Shown in pieces: positions 43,624 to 54,101 of a stretch of 64,000 bases of DNA (its first letter is position 1; each line of letters starts with the position of its first letter). This DNA comes from Phoma sp. XZ068 (Eukaryota > Ascomycota > Dothideomycetes > Pleosporales > Didymellaceae): the NCBI GenBank assembly GCA_004835665.1, contig RBKR01000019.1, forward strand, positions 930,001 through 994,000, written 5' to 3'. The notes under the pieces were generated by a model. The model was not told the DNA's origin and did no database searches. It saw only the letters and a list, made by a program, of their open reading frames with translations. The position numbers and the translations under genes are program-made.

Positions 43624-44113
43624 TGTTCAGCTGGGTGAAGAGTAAGAGGACTCCAACAGGCCTCACAACACAATTGAGGCTGTATATGGAGGAGGAAGAG
43701 ATCTCACGACACGGCAGAGGAGGAATTCTTAGCACAAGTGTAACCTGAAAGCAGGGAAGCGCAACCTTGAAGACGATCAAGAACCGCGGGGATGCGCGTT
43801 CGACCATGACATCATCAGCCCCGAATAAGCAATGATGCTCCTTTTTTTTTGGTGCAGAACGCGCCCAAACTCTTGAACGCGAGTAAGACAAGGAATTGAT
43901 GCGAGCTTGATGCGCCGGCCTGCGGCTCAAGCCCCTAGCATACCGCGAGACCGTGTTATGATTGCTATCGTGACGTACGTAGATCCCGCACCGATCGCTG
44001 CCGCGGGGCGATCACCAAGTAAGCTTACCACAAATGGACAACACTCCCAACCACCACGACCCGCGAGAACTAATCTATACCATTCATAGCTGTGGCTGAC
44101 AGCGACTACGGGT
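43624..44113. promoter_or_regulatory. Divergent promoter region, tricalbin-like / GlcNAc-6-P deacetylase
   Basis: 490 bases between start codons pointing outward. Contains a T-run at 43842-43851. No specific factor site was identified. Confidence 0.4.
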
Positions 44114-45481
44114 ATGTCGGGCTGGTTCACTCTCTTCACAAATTGTCGTTATGTTCTCGATGGCCAGCTCATCGACGATCACCTCGTTATCTCGGATGAG
44201 ACGGGACTGATCCTGAAAAGAGAAGGCTACATTGGAGGTGAAGCTATTGACCTAGAAGACAACATTATCGCTCCTGGGTTTTTGGAGTTGCATACGAATG
44301 GCGCTAATGGATTTCACTTTACGCATTTCGACGATGAGCAGAGTTATGGGAGGGAAGTCGACGACATTGCAAGATACTATGCAACCCAGGGCGTTACCGG
44401 GTTTTGGGCAACCATACCCACTGTGAAGGGGGAGGAGTTTCAAAAGGTGAGTAACTATCCCGTGTAATGGTAGACGGTGATCCAGTTAGTCGACGTCCCG
44501 TCAGCTCAGGACCAACTCTCAAATGTCATACATTTATAGACAGCCTGATATGAACGAAGCTGATGTTCTCAGATCCTCCCCTCACTCGCACCCCGCGACA
44601 TACCCAATTCTGCCTCCCTTCTGGGCGCCCATGTTGAAGGACCATACCTGCACCCCACGAAGAAAGGTGCCCACAACTCCTCCCTCTTCCAACAATGCAG
44701 CACCCCAGCATCCTCAATCTACGGATCCTCAAACCTCTCATCCACCGTCAAACTAGCCACGATCGCCCCGGAACTCCCAGACTCCTCGGTTCTCATCAAA
44801 GACTTGACTGCCCGCGGCATCCGCGTCTCCATGGGCCACTCGACCGCCACACTTGACCACGGCCTATCCGGACTAAAAGCAGGCGCAACATGTTTGACGC
44901 ACACACTAAACGCCATGCCACCGTTCAGCTCGCGTGACCCCGGTCTTGCAGGCCTCATCTCCCTCCCACCAAGCAGCACCCCCGCGCCACCATACTACAC
45001 CATCATCGCTGATGGCGAGCATCTCCACCCGGCCACCGTCTCGCTTCTGCACCGCGTGAACCCCAAACGCTCTATTGTCGTCACGGATAGTATCGAGCTT
45101 GCTTCCCTGCCTGACGGGAATCACCCTGGGCACGCGCAGATCCCGTTCGAACAGACGAAGAAGGGTACGAGGGCAACTATTGCAGGAACGGAAACGTTGA
45201 TTGGCGGCTGCATTCCGTTGCAGGAGAGCGTGAGGAATCTGATGGCATGGAGTGGGTGTGGTATTGCTGAGGCGGTGGGAACGGTGACGGAGAATGTTGC
45301 GGGGTGGATGGGAATTGATGGGCTGGGAGGTAGGGGCGTGTTGAGAGAGGGGAGGAAAGCAGATTTGACGGTTTTGAGTGAGAGCGGAGAAGTTCTTCAG
45401 ACGTGGATTGCGGGGCAGAAAGTTTGGGATAAGGAGGAGGATTTGAGCATGGCGGAGGAGGATAAAGAGAGGAGAGGTTAG
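44114..45481 (+). CDS. N-acetylglucosamine-6-phosphate deacetylase
   Basis: Exons 44114-44446 and 44573-45481 encode 413 residues. The intron is 126 bases, longer than its neighbours' introns. This amidohydrolase converts GlcNAc-6-phosphate to glucosamine-6-phosphate and acetate, the second step of amino-sugar catabolism after chitin or cell-wall turnover. Motifs in order are IAPGFLELHTNGANGF (metal-site region), SLLGAHVEGPYLHP, MGHSTATLDHGLSGLKAGAT, TCLTHTLNAMPPFSSRDPGL and the catalytic Asp segment SIVVTDSIELASLP. The N-terminal two strands (MSGWFTLFTNCRYVLDG) and GKADLTVL-like end (EGRKADLTVLSES) form the flanking beta-sandwich. In many fungi this gene sits in a GlcNAc-use cluster; here none of the partners (kinase, deaminase, transporter) is next to it. 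Confidence 0.88.
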
Positions 45482-46017
45482 ATTGGTAGACATTTAGAGC
45501 GGATATGTTAGACTCAGCGCGGCTATCTGAATCCCCCCAGGATCCGTATATGGACATCTTTGCACCTTGCCTCTGTCTGCCTACATCTATATGACATCGA
45601 ATCGCTGTAGCATCACCAATGCCTAAGCAGGCCTTATAAGGCCACTGCAATCCAAAGGATTAATCACGCTATCATGTCTGGACAGACGGGAGACTCCATT
45701 AGTTCCTCAGAAGGAGGTTCAGGAAGAGCAACCAATGGTGTTAGTAAACAGAAGAGCCACAAATAACGTGTCGATATGCAAAATGATCTGCGCACGCAAT
45801 GATGTGGTCACGGTCAAAATCAATAGACAGTATGATATGGGAGTATCTGCAGATTACGTAGACACGTTGTATGTCCACCGACCTAACTACCATGTTGTGC
45901 GAAGAACTAGGATGCATGTCTGCCTGAGGTATCTCTACTCCAGCAACTCATATGACTTTCGCATGTTACACCGATCCATGATACAATAATCTGCTCAGTA
46001 GCATTGGTGTCGCAGAA
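45482..46017. other. Intergenic between convergent genes
   Basis: 536 bases. No coding frame of note; should hold two 3' untranslated regions. Confidence 0.45.
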
Positions 46018-47281
46018 TTAAAAACATGGATGGCTGCTGGGACAGACTGCCTGAGACGGCGAGACCATCATGAGTTGAGGCCAAGATTGTGTCGCTAGTT
46101 CTGTACATCGAGTCAGCCATGACACGGTGACAGCATGATGAGCTGTAACATACCTTGATTCTTCGCCTGTAGGTATTCCTCAAGTTTCTTGTACTTGACG
46201 TGGGCCTCGATACTTTTGTCGCAAGGGCAGGTTGTGCTGTCGCAGATGCACATCTCCGTGAAAGGTGTTTCCTTGATCACAGGAACGAAATGAGACTCGA
46301 GTTGGCTGAGGTGGTAATGCGGTTGTATATCCAGTACTCGCATAGCGCGCGCAAAGTCGACTCTCACCTTATCAGTGAGCAACAGCGATGCTGGGTCAAT
46401 GATCTGACGAAAAGCGCTTTGGCTATTGGGATCCATGAACTGTTGATGAGAGTATAAACAGTCTTCGATCTCTTGTGCTGGACGACTGGGTGCCATAGAG
46501 CTGGGGACAAGGAAGCTAATGGTGTAATAGGCATCTGCGGGACGGTGACTGTAGACAGGAACCGAATCCATGAAACGGTAGCCCAGGTGCTCATGAAAGA
46601 TGTCAGCTTCGAGGCCGAAGTTCACTTTCAATGTCTGGCACTGTCAGCGTAATGTCTGTATTGGAATAGGAAGTCACGAGCCTTGTTCAGCGTGGTGAAT
46701 TTAGCTTCGCCGACAGTGGTCGCCGATTTCCTCTTACAAACGCAAGCTCGCTTCAGCCAAGCATGTTTCTGGTGGTGGTGCACAATCCAGCGCTCCTCCT
46801 CCTCCCATACTTCAATATGCTCATCGTAGTAGCCTTGTACTACATCGAGTTTATCATCATCGTCGTAGTCAGCTTCACTGATGGGCGGCGTGTCATCTTT
46901 CATTGCCTCGCGATGAATACTAAGAAAGGCACGTTCTGTGTGTTCAGAGCCGGCATTGTAGTGCTGGTCTGGTGAACAGCGTTCTTGGAAACAATCAAAT
47001 TCGTTTTCCCAGTCATGTTGCACTTCAAATGTCTCTGCTTGTTGTACATTACTTAGAATCTGTTCGAGGATTTCCTGAGGGAGCCTGGAGAGCGGTGAAG
47101 AGCCGAATCGATGGCTCAGGCGGATGAGTAGAACCTCTGGCTGCAGGCCTAAGAAAGCTTCCAGACTGGAACCCAGCTGTGCGATGTCGACAGGAACAGC
47201 CCAGGCAAGTAGCGGGAAGGGACGTGGCAATGGGCCTGAAGGGCCATCACTGGCTTCGTTATCCCAGGATACGTAGCACAT
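46018..47281 (-). CDS. F-box-like protein of unknown function
   Basis: Three exons: 47281-46682, about 46634-46154, and 46100-46018, for about 387 residues. An F-box-like motif lies near residues 62-83 (LSRLPQEILEQILSNVQ), which would link substrates to an SCF ubiquitin ligase. An acidic region follows (ISEADYDDDDKLD), then a part with HHHQKHAWLKRACVCKRK. The second half has a Cys-rich knot (EMCICDSTTCPCDKS) that may bind metal. The first splice is uncertain. The best frame-preserving choice uses a GC donor (AAG|GCTCGT) with CCAG. A GT donor four bases later would need a distal AG (GAAAG) and gives 385 residues. The last intron (GTATGT, GGCTGAC, TACAG) is clear. The ATG at 47281 was chosen because the frame upstream has no ATG. 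Confidence 0.65.
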
Positions 47282-47619
47282 TATCGTATCTGCATGCGTT
47301 TGAGGACGAGGATGATGGGAGCTGCACTCAGATCGGTCGGCCTGAGGAGTGAATGAGGAACGCCAGGCTGCAGTCGAGGATGAAGAAAGAGCGAATGCTG
47401 CCGCACTGACCAAGTGCAGCTGTGTCAAAAGCACCGAGCGAAAGACACGCTCACCGCAAGGATTCCTGACAGATCTATTAGCCGAAAGGGCAAACGATTT
47501 AGAATATGCTTGAATGCTGATTGGGGGATGATTTATTGTCACTTTAGCGTGCTCGAGTGAAGGAGCAAACGGGTGTAGACTTTGTTAGCTCACTCTGCAC
47601 ACCCTGACCAAGCTCTTTC
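47282..47619. promoter_or_regulatory. Divergent promoter region, F-box-like / kinase-like gene
   Basis: 338 bases between two outward-pointing starts. The minus-strand frame remains open here for about 87 codons without an ATG and reads like untranslated leader. No motif identified. Confidence 0.4.
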
Positions 47620-48376
47620 ATGCCGCTTCTCTCTGAAGTTGTAATGAACCACGCAGTGATGACCAACGAGATTGAAAGAGTTGAGTCTGAGGGTGACCCA
47701 GTCTCGCCATCAGGACCACTGCTAGTGTTTATGCTGGGTGCGTTACCTCATCTATCTTTACTCCCATACTCTGCATTATGGCTGACAGCTCGACAGGAGC
47801 GCCATGGCCAGGCAAATCCACTCTCTGCGCCACCTTAGCCAAGCGTTACGATCTCGACCACTTGTCCCTCGGCGATGAACTGCGCACCTTCATCAGCGAC
47901 ACGCCATCTGGCAAATCTGCCCGTATCAGGTCTCTCTTCTCGGAGTTGGAGCTAGAACCATTTCGCAGCAACATACACGCAGGGACACTCGGTCCTATGC
48001 ATCTGACGCCAAAGTACGTGAAGGCGCGCGTGTTTCCGGCTAGCTGTGACTCAAACAACGTGCGAATGTTGATTGATGGCTTCCCTCGAGATACTAACCG
48101 CTGGGTCTGGTATAAAGACTAGCAGAATCGTTTTGGACGCCCAACCCGAGAAGCTTGCTGATTGTGCTGGATGTGGACGAGGAGGTGGCGTTGAAGCGCT
48201 TCACGAAGAGGGCCAGGCCAGGAGACGTGTTCGAAAGAAGATTTGAGGAGCACCAAAAACTGATCCCTGAGATCGTGGAAGCGATGAAGAGAGACACCAT
48301 GACTATTCACATGACAGGAAAAGGTGGTGAAGATACGCAGGAAATGGCAGAGAGTCTTGCAGCGCTGTTTGATTAA
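47620..48376 (+). CDS. Nucleoside-monophosphate-kinase-like P-loop protein
   Basis: Modelled as 47620-47737, 47797-48109 and 48154-48376, 217 residues. Sequence follows the adenylate/UMP-CMP kinase family. A P-loop (LGAPWPGKSTLCATLAKRYD) is followed by HLSLGDELRTFI (NMP-binding helix), MLIDGFPRD, and LLIVLDVDEEVALKRFTKR. GDVFERRFEEHQKLIPEIVE near the end matches the LID and final helices. These enzymes transfer phosphate from ATP to nucleoside monophosphates. Two oddities: the P-loop has Trp-Pro where the family has Gly/Ala-x-Gly, and the second intron (44 bases, GTATAA...GAGAAG) is a weak match. That intron was chosen only because the frames before and after differ. Without it the frame would stop at 48119-48121. 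It could instead be a recently damaged gene. Confidence 0.6.
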
Positions 48377-48580
48377 ATCCACTGCTGTCGAAAAGGAAGA
48401 GACTCGGATATGAATACAGATACACTACGAATCGATGATATTAGATTTCTTCGACATGATGCTGCTGATGATGTCGAGAGATGTGGTTGGTGAAAAGTTT
48501 AGGAAGTCAGGGTCCGCGCCGAACATTTTGCGGCCATCCCACTTCAACCCCGCGACGCGCCAGAACACGCCAGCAACACA

Positions 48581-50059
48581 ATGGAAGAAGACCGCTCAGC
48601 CACAAACCTTGGGCCTGAGGTGGACGAGGGGATTGTAGAGGAGCCAGCTGCCGTGCCCAGACAACCTAAACGGAGGTTCGTGGGGAGAAAGACGGCTGAG
48701 AAGAGCGAGCAGCCGGCCGACCCCAATGCGAACATTGAGGACTCAAGCGCAATACAAGGTGTGAGGCGCCCTCTCACCAAAAGCTCGATCGTATGGCTAA
48801 CATGCATTGCAGTCGCCCAGCCTCGCCGTACTGTCCGCGCCTTGAATGCTATACCAGACTCTATTTTGAACGACAACGATATTAACGATGCGATCGCTCT
48901 CCTCCCACCAAACTACAGCTTCGAAATCCACAAATGCATACACCGCATACGCACATCAGGCGCAAAGTCGATAGCACTACAGTTCCCTGAGGGGCTGTTG
49001 CTCTTCGCGACAACCATATCAGACATCCTTACGCAGTTCTGCCCCGGCACAACCACTCTGATTATGGGCGATGTCACGTACGGCGCGTGCTGCATAGACG
49101 ACTACACAGCAAGAGCACTTGGGTGCGATCTCTTGATCCACTATGCGCACAGCTGTCTTATCCCGGTCGCCGTTACAAAAATCGCAACACTGTACGTCTT
49201 CGTTTCGATCAGCATCGACACCACACACCTCATAAACACCATCACCGAGAACTTCCCCACCGGCAAGAGCATTGCTTTGGTCGGGACGATTCAGTTCAAC
49301 GCTACAATCCACGGCATTGTGCCCATTCTGCGGAGAGAAGGCTACAGGCCCATCGTTCCACAGATCGCGCCCTTGTCGAAAGGCGAGATTCTAGGATGCA
49401 CATCACCGTCAATGGCGATCAAGCCAGGACAGTTGAACGCAAAGGGCAAGGAGGAGGAAGTCGCAGACATTATCTTATACCTCGGCGACGGGCGATTCCA
49501 CCTCGAGAGTGCCATGATCGCTAACCCTTCACTACCCGCATACCGCTACGACCCGTACTCACGACGACTCACGCACGAGACCTACGAACACGACTCTCTA
49601 TACGATCTACGACGGACCGCGATTTTGACGGCAAAGAAGGCGCGCACATGGGGCATCATCCTGGGTGCATTGGGACGACAAGGCAACCCACACACACTCA
49701 CATTAATTGAGAACGAGCTCAAGAGACAGGGCATCAAATGTATCAACCTCCTACTATCCGAGATCTTCCCAGGCAAATTGGCGATGATGTCAGATGTTGA
49801 AGCATGGGTGCAGATTGCTTGCCCGCGGTTGAGCATCGACTGGGGCTATGCATTCCCAAGGCCGCTGCTGAGTCCGTATGAAGCGCTCGTCACACTCGGC
49901 GTACGGGATGCACCATGGCTCGAGGAAGACCCTACCCAGAGGAAGGTGGAGGAGCGCGAGAGGAAGAACTTGTACCCGATGGACTTCTATGCCAAGGAAG
50001 GCCTCGGGCGGACGACGGTGGACCATATCAAGGCGGCTGAGGTGAAGATCGGGGCATGA
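48581..50059 (+). CDS. DPH1: Diphthamide biosynthesis protein 1, radical-type ACP transferase subunit
   Basis: Exons 48581-48758 and 48813-50059 encode 474 residues. With Dph2 it transfers the aminocarboxypropyl group of S-adenosylmethionine to a histidine of elongation factor 2, the first step of diphthamide synthesis, in the cytosol. The three cluster cysteine regions are visible: [27 protein letters not shown] and [31 protein letters not shown] and [11 protein letters not shown] are typical family blocks. The intron (GTGTGA ... GGCTAAC ... TTGCAG) is 54 bases, a multiple of three, and contains no in-frame stop, so unspliced RNA would code for 18 extra residues. Family comparison (IEDSSAIQ joined to [12 protein letters not shown]) supports removal. 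Confidence 0.92.
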   Translation: MEEDRSATNLGPEVDEGIVEEPAAVPRQPKRRFVGRKTAEKSEQPADPNANIEDSSAIQGVRRPLTKSSIVWLTCIAVAQPRRTVRALNAIPDSILNDNDINDAIALLPPNYSFEIHKCIHRIRTSGAKSIALQFPEGLLLFATTISDILTQFCPGTTTLIMGDVTYGACCIDDYTARALGCDLLIHYAHSCLIPVAVTKIATLYVFVSISIDTTHLINTITENFPTGKSIALVGTIQFNATIHGIVPILRREGYRPIVPQIAPLSKGEILGCTSPSMAIKPGQLNAKGKEEEVADIILYLGDGRFHLESAMIANPSLPAYRYDPYSRRLTHETYEHDSLYDLRRTAILTAKKARTWGIILGALGRQGNPHTLTLIENELKRQGIKCINLLLSEIFPGKLAMMSDVEAWVQIACPRLSIDWGYAFPRPLLSPYEALVTLGVRDAPWLEEDPTQRKVEERERKNLYPMDFYAKEGLGRTTVDHIKAAEVKIGA

Positions 50060-50531
50060 GATGTGAAAACTGCATTCAACGGCGTTCAGATACCAAAACA
50101 GCATCGTCAATATATTCTTCACCGTGTCATCGTTCCAAGCCTTTGAGAGGAAGACTTGGACTAAGATTTGGAAAACATACCCTGACTGGGATCTGTCATG
50201 ATATCAGCGGTTGTCAACGGACATTCATGTGGGTTCGCACTGATCGGCTCCAAAGCCTTGATCATCGTAATAGCGTCCAAGGCATGCTCCAGAAGATATA
50301 GAAACTTCCTGTCAACCTTCATCGTCGACACCGCACACAAATTTCATTTTGGGTTTGTTCGCTATACACACCTCATCAACATCGACAAAGGCAGATCCAT
50401 CTCGAACACTGGCCACCTTCCACACCGCACCATCGAACAATGAACCGTCATCCACTGTGTTTGCCCTGACATATTTCAGCCATTACAAAAGCACACCTGC
50501 GGCTGCTCATTTCGAAGCCCATCAGTTTAGC
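50060..50531. other. Intergenic, nothing recognised
   Basis: 472 bases between Dph1 and the PHD-finger gene. The PHD reading frame stays open upstream to 50349 but without an ATG. Confidence 0.45.
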
Positions 50532-51569
50532 ATGGTAAAATCAAGAGCAGATCTACGAAGGTCATCAACAGTGTCAACCAGCGAGATGTCCCACGACACT
50601 GATACAGACATGATGGGGACCAAAGTGCCTACACCAGACGATGGGCCCAAGCATAACGAGCAGCTCGGTGAGTTTACGAATGTAGACGCGTTTGACGACT
50701 CAGCCTTCTTCGACTATGCAGCGCGACACCAGCAGCAGGATGAGCAAGATCCCATCCGAGAGCCAGTCCAAGAGCCATCTGGTATACCACAAGCCTCTGT
50801 CAATGAAGACACGATCGAAGCGGTAAGAAATACCCTCAAGTCCGGCAAAACTTTACGCACAGCCGTGACAAGGAAGCACAACGATATCGACGATGCCAAC
50901 CTAACCCATCCTACCAACGCCTCAAACAACACAGCACAGCAAAACCAGGACACGCAGTACAACACGGACGAACCTGAAGCCACGCAATCAGAGACGACAG
51001 CTAGCACTCCACAACCTCCCTCATGGTCTCCCCTCACAAACAACGTAGACCTCGACTCTAACCCAACAATCCCCGCACCACAACCTCATCCTCAGCCCCA
51101 GCAAACTCCCATCCCCGTTCCGCGAATGTCCAACGCCCCACCAAACCTCACACCGGTCAAAAAGCGCGCGCCGAGGGGAAAGAAGCGCAGTCCGCCAGCC
51201 AAGAAACAACCCAGAATCCAACCTTCGGCCCCAGCTCCAGCTCCAGCTCCAGCTCCAGCTCCAGCTCCAGCTCCAGCTCCAGCTCTAGCTCCAGCCCCAG
51301 CAGCCACCTTGAGAAGACTATGGTGCACCTGCCGCCAGCCCGACGACGGCAAGCGGATGATCGCCTGCGACGCGGTGCCTACGTGTGCGGTGCAGTGGTT
51401 TCACGCAGCGTGTGTGGGAATTGGAAGGGAGAAGGTGGAGGGGGAGTGGTTTTGCGGGGAGCATCAGGGGCTGGAAGACGATCACGGTCACGACGATAAT
51501 CAAGATCATAATCAAGGCCTGAGGAGGAGGAGGAGTAAGCGACGCAAGAGCGGTGTCGGGGAGGCGTGA
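50532..51569 (+). CDS. PHD-finger chromatin protein with Ala-Pro repeat
   Basis: Single exon, 345 residues from the ATG at 50532. The C-terminal PHD finger (about residues 262-312) has the C4HC3 pattern. It reads WCTCRQPDDGKRMIACD, then CAVQWFHAACVGIGR, then GEWFCGEH. Such fingers, like those of ING proteins, read methylated histone H3 tails. Before it lies a basic patch, KKRAPRGKKRSPPAKK, similar to AT-hook or nuclear-localisation motifs. An Ala-Pro run coded by a hexanucleotide repeat (51230-51300) separates patch and finger. The N-terminal 200 residues are Thr/Gln/Pro-rich and likely disordered. A His/Asp/Arg-rich tail (RRRRSKRRKSGVGEA) ends the protein. Probably a subunit of a chromatin-modifying complex; the exact complex is unknown. 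Confidence 0.8.
   Translation: MVKSRADLRRSSTVSTSEMSHDTDTDMMGTKVPTPDDGPKHNEQLGEFTNVDAFDDSAFFDYAARHQQQDEQDPIREPVQEPSGIPQASVNEDTIEAVRNTLKSGKTLRTAVTRKHNDIDDANLTHPTNASNNTAQQNQDTQYNTDEPEATQSETTASTPQPPSWSPLTNNVDLDSNPTIPAPQPHPQPQQTPIPVPRMSNAPPNLTPVKKRAPRGKKRSPPAKKQPRIQPSAPAPAPAPAPAPAPAPAPALAPAPAATLRRLWCTCRQPDDGKRMIACDAVPTCAVQWFHAACVGIGREKVEGEWFCGEHQGLEDDHGHDDNQDHNQGLRRRRSKRRKSGVGEA
51230..51300 (+). repeat. CCAGCT hexanucleotide microsatellite within a coding region
   Basis: About ten copies of the 6-base unit CCAGCT, nearly perfect, ending with CTAGCT and CCAGCC variants. It codes for alternating Ala-Pro. Copy-number change by whole units keeps the frame, so length variation between strains is likely. 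Confidence 0.9.
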
Positions 51570-52469
51570 AGGAGGGCAGTGCAGATGGAGTTGAAGTGTT
51601 TGTGGAAGGATGTGAGTCCAGTATCATCAACGTCCTAGTTGAGTTGGGGCATCTAGTTGATTGAGTGGGTTGATTGATTGATCGATAGAAGTATTCGCCA
51701 TTGCTATAAGACGTAGAGCAGGTGAAATGCCGTCGTAGTATCCTAGGTACATAAACACACCAAGCTGTGCACTATCGTATTACATACCTTGGACAGCAGC
51801 CAGTTTGTAACTCTTCTTACTCCTCCTCCTCCTCCTCACCACACCTTCTCACCATCCATCAATCCCTCAGCCCACGTTCTTATCAATCACTCACCCCTCC
51901 CAGGCCGCCGATACTCGGCAGGCGCCCTGATAACGCGATGCAACAATATATGCCCAAGGAACGAACTGATGATGAAAAAGACGATGATGTATAGAGTCAA
52001 AGTATCCAGCATATTTGTCGTTGTAGAATCGTCTAGCACAGGTTGTTTGTAGGAGCGTGTCTGGTAGTGGAATTATCATTTGGTTGGAGATTTATACGGC
52101 CGTGCGGTGTATCTAGTAAGAGATGAGGTGGTGGGATGTGCTGAGGGAGAATGAAGGAGAGGAGAGAAAGGAAAGGAAGGAAGGAAGTGTCGGTGCTGTA
52201 GGTTTGGTGTTTACAACCCATGAGACTGAGACATGTCAGACGGGATGAATGTGAAAGAGGAAGATGATTGGTGAGTATGATTGTGCTGACGGGGCGGGAT
52301 GGGAGAAAGGCGGACGGACAAGCATCTTACTTCACTTGGGGACTTGCATAGGGTTTGACGTTGCGTGTTGATATTGAAGGGTATTTACATCTAGATTTGT
52401 ATTCCTGCAAGATTTGCAATTCTACTCTTACACCATGCTGTATTAACTGACTCACTCCAAAACTACCCC
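51570..52469. other. Intergenic between convergent genes, low-complexity tracts
   Basis: 900 bases. Contains (TCC)n at about 51821-51838, a GATTGATTGATCGATA stretch near 51672, and a purine-only tract GAAGGAGAGGAGAGAAAGG starting near 52153. No coding frame supported. Confidence 0.5.
52153..52187. repeat. Purine-rich GGAA/GAGA tract
   Basis: About 35 bases of A/G only, including AGGAAGGAAGG. It lies in the 3' side of the neighbouring genes; simple-sequence origin likely. Confidence 0.7.
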
Positions 52470-54101
52470 CTACTCCAAAACAGGCGACGTAGGCACCCTA
52501 TCATCGACCTCAGGCCTCAACTCATCATCCCCCTCTCCCTCCCCCAGTTCATCCTCCTCGTCATCCTCCTCATCAAGATCTGGATCCCTCCTCCTCCCCA
52601 AATCCTCGTCCTCCAAAAACACCCTCCCCCTCAGTTCCTCGGGCAAATACTCCTGCCTAACCCTCCCCCCCTCAAACTCAGGATTATACTTGTACCCCAC
52701 CCCATACCCCAAATCCCGCATCAACCTCGTCGGCGCATTGCGGATATGATGCGGTATACTCAACCCTGCCATACCGGGTTCTTTAAGCACTTGCATCGCA
52801 TTATTCAGGCCTCTATACGCGCGCGTACTCTTCTTCGCAAGACACAGGGCGCTGACGCAGTGCGCGAGGTTGATTCTGCATTCGGGCATGCCAATCTTCT
52901 CGCAGGCGGTGTATGTGGCGGTCGCGAGGGAGAGGAGGGAGTTATCTGCCAGCCCGACGTCTTCGCTTGCGACCACGATTAGCCGACGCGCGATGTAGCG
53001 GGGGTCTTCGCCGGATTGGAGCATTCGCGCGAGGTAGTAGAGGGCGGCGTGGGGGTCGGAGCCGCGGATGGATTTGTGCAGGGCGGAGATGGTGTCGTAG
53101 TGCTGGTCGCCTGCGCGGTCGTAGACGAGGGTTTTGGTGAGGGAGTGTTGGAGCTTTTCTTTTGTCATGCCGGGGTTCTTGGACAGGTTGATGGCGAGGT
53201 CGAGGAGGTTGAGGGCGGTGCGGGCGTCGCCGTCGGAGAAGCGGGCGAAGTAGGTGAGCATGGGGTCGTCGAGGAGGGGGGAGGTGGTGGCCGTGGTGGC
53301 GACGGCGCGCTGCAGGATGCGCACGAGGTCGGGCTCGCGCAGGTCGTCGAGAGTGAAGGTGCGGCATCTGCTCAGCAGGGCGGAGATGACCTTGAAGGAG
53401 GGGTTCTCGGTGGTGGCTGCAATCAGCGTGATGGTGCCGGACTCGACGGGCCCCAGGAAGGCATCCTGCTGCGTCTTGCTAAACCGGTGCAGCTCGTCGC
53501 AGAAGACGATGGTCTTGCGCCCCGTCAAGTGCAGGTCGCGCGCGGCCTCGCCAAAGATGCGCCGCACCTCGTCTAGCTTGGTGCTCGTGCTGTTGATCTC
53601 GACGAAGCGCGCGCCCGACGTGTTGGCGATGAGGCGCGCAATGGTCGTCTTGCCTGTGCCGGGCTTCCCCCAGAGCACCATCGAGGGCAGCCGGCCCTCC
53701 TCGACCATGCCGCGCAGGATCCCGCCGGGTCCGACCAGGTCCTGGCCGCAGACGTCGTCGAGGGAGGTCGGCCGCATGCGCTCGGCCAGCGGCATGGCAT
53801 CCTCGACCGCCTTGAGCCGGCGCTGTCTCTTTACTGCAGTCGGCGACGGCCCGCCATTGCTGTCGTGCGTCCCCTCGAGCGGTCGCTTTGGCGGCGTCTT
53901 TGCCCGTTGGATCGCTGGTGGCGACGGCGACGGCTTGCGCTGCGTGGCCGCAAAGAAGCTGTGCGTCTTCACGGGCTCATGCTCGACGAGGTGGTCGCGG
54001 CAGTCGCTATCGAGGTGTTCGTTGATCTTGCTGTCGACAACGGGCTTCTGGCAGATGGGGCAGTCGAGCATCGTGTGTGGTGCTGGCGCGTCGCGTAACA
54101 T
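52470..54101 (-). CDS. MGS1: AAA+ ATPase of the Mgs1/WRNIP1/RarA family
   Basis: Single exon, 543 residues. N-terminal UBZ4-type zinc finger (about residues 10-34): LDCPICQKPVVDSKINEHLD, with the final Cys of SDC. Such fingers bind ubiquitin, for example on PCNA. After a Pro/Ser/Lys linker comes the AAA+ module. It shows GQDLVGPGG, Walker A GKPGTGKTT (about residue 148), Walker B VFCDELHRF, sensor 1 ATTENPSF and arginine finger region ALLSRCRTF. The C-terminal MgsA_C part reads GEDPRYIARRLIVVASEDVG, with GLNNAMQVLKEPG later. It protects stalled replication forks and limits recombination. The acidic tail is rich in Asp/Glu. The first ATG (54101) sits 112 bases from the next gene; Met11 is another possible start. 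GC content is high. Confidence 0.92.
   Translation of the reverse strand: MLRDAPAPHTMLDCPICQKPVVDSKINEHLDSDCRDHLVEHEPVKTHSFFAATQRKPSPSPPAIQRAKTPPKRPLEGTHDSNGGPSPTAVKRQRRLKAVEDAMPLAERMRPTSLDDVCGQDLVGPGGILRGMVEEGRLPSMVLWGKPGTGKTTIARLIANTSGARFVEINSTSTKLDEVRRIFGEAARDLHLTGRKTIVFCDELHRFSKTQQDAFLGPVESGTITLIAATTENPSFKVISALLSRCRTFTLDDLREPDLVRILQRAVATTATTSPLLDDPMLTYFARFSDGDARTALNLLDLAINLSKNPGMTKEKLQHSLTKTLVYDRAGDQHYDTISALHKSIRGSDPHAALYYLARMLQSGEDPRYIARRLIVVASEDVGLADNSLLSLATATYTACEKIGMPECRINLAHCVSALCLAKKSTRAYRGLNNAMQVLKEPGMAGLSIPHHIRNAPTRLMRDLGYGVGYKYNPEFEGGRVRQEYLPEELRGRVFLEDEDLGRRRDPDLDEEDDEEDELGEGEGDDELRPEVDDRVPTSPVLE

Noticed and set aside
44447..44572. A possible extra small exon inside the 126-base intron of the deacetylase.
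   Set aside because: A direct join gives the expected family sequence (FQK followed by ILPSLAPRDIP), so no extra exon is needed.
53016..53576. Long plus-strand frames (including one of 186 codons) antisense to the Mgs1 gene.
   Set aside because: They are products of very GC-rich coding sequence; composition is Gly/Val/Glu repetitive with no family.
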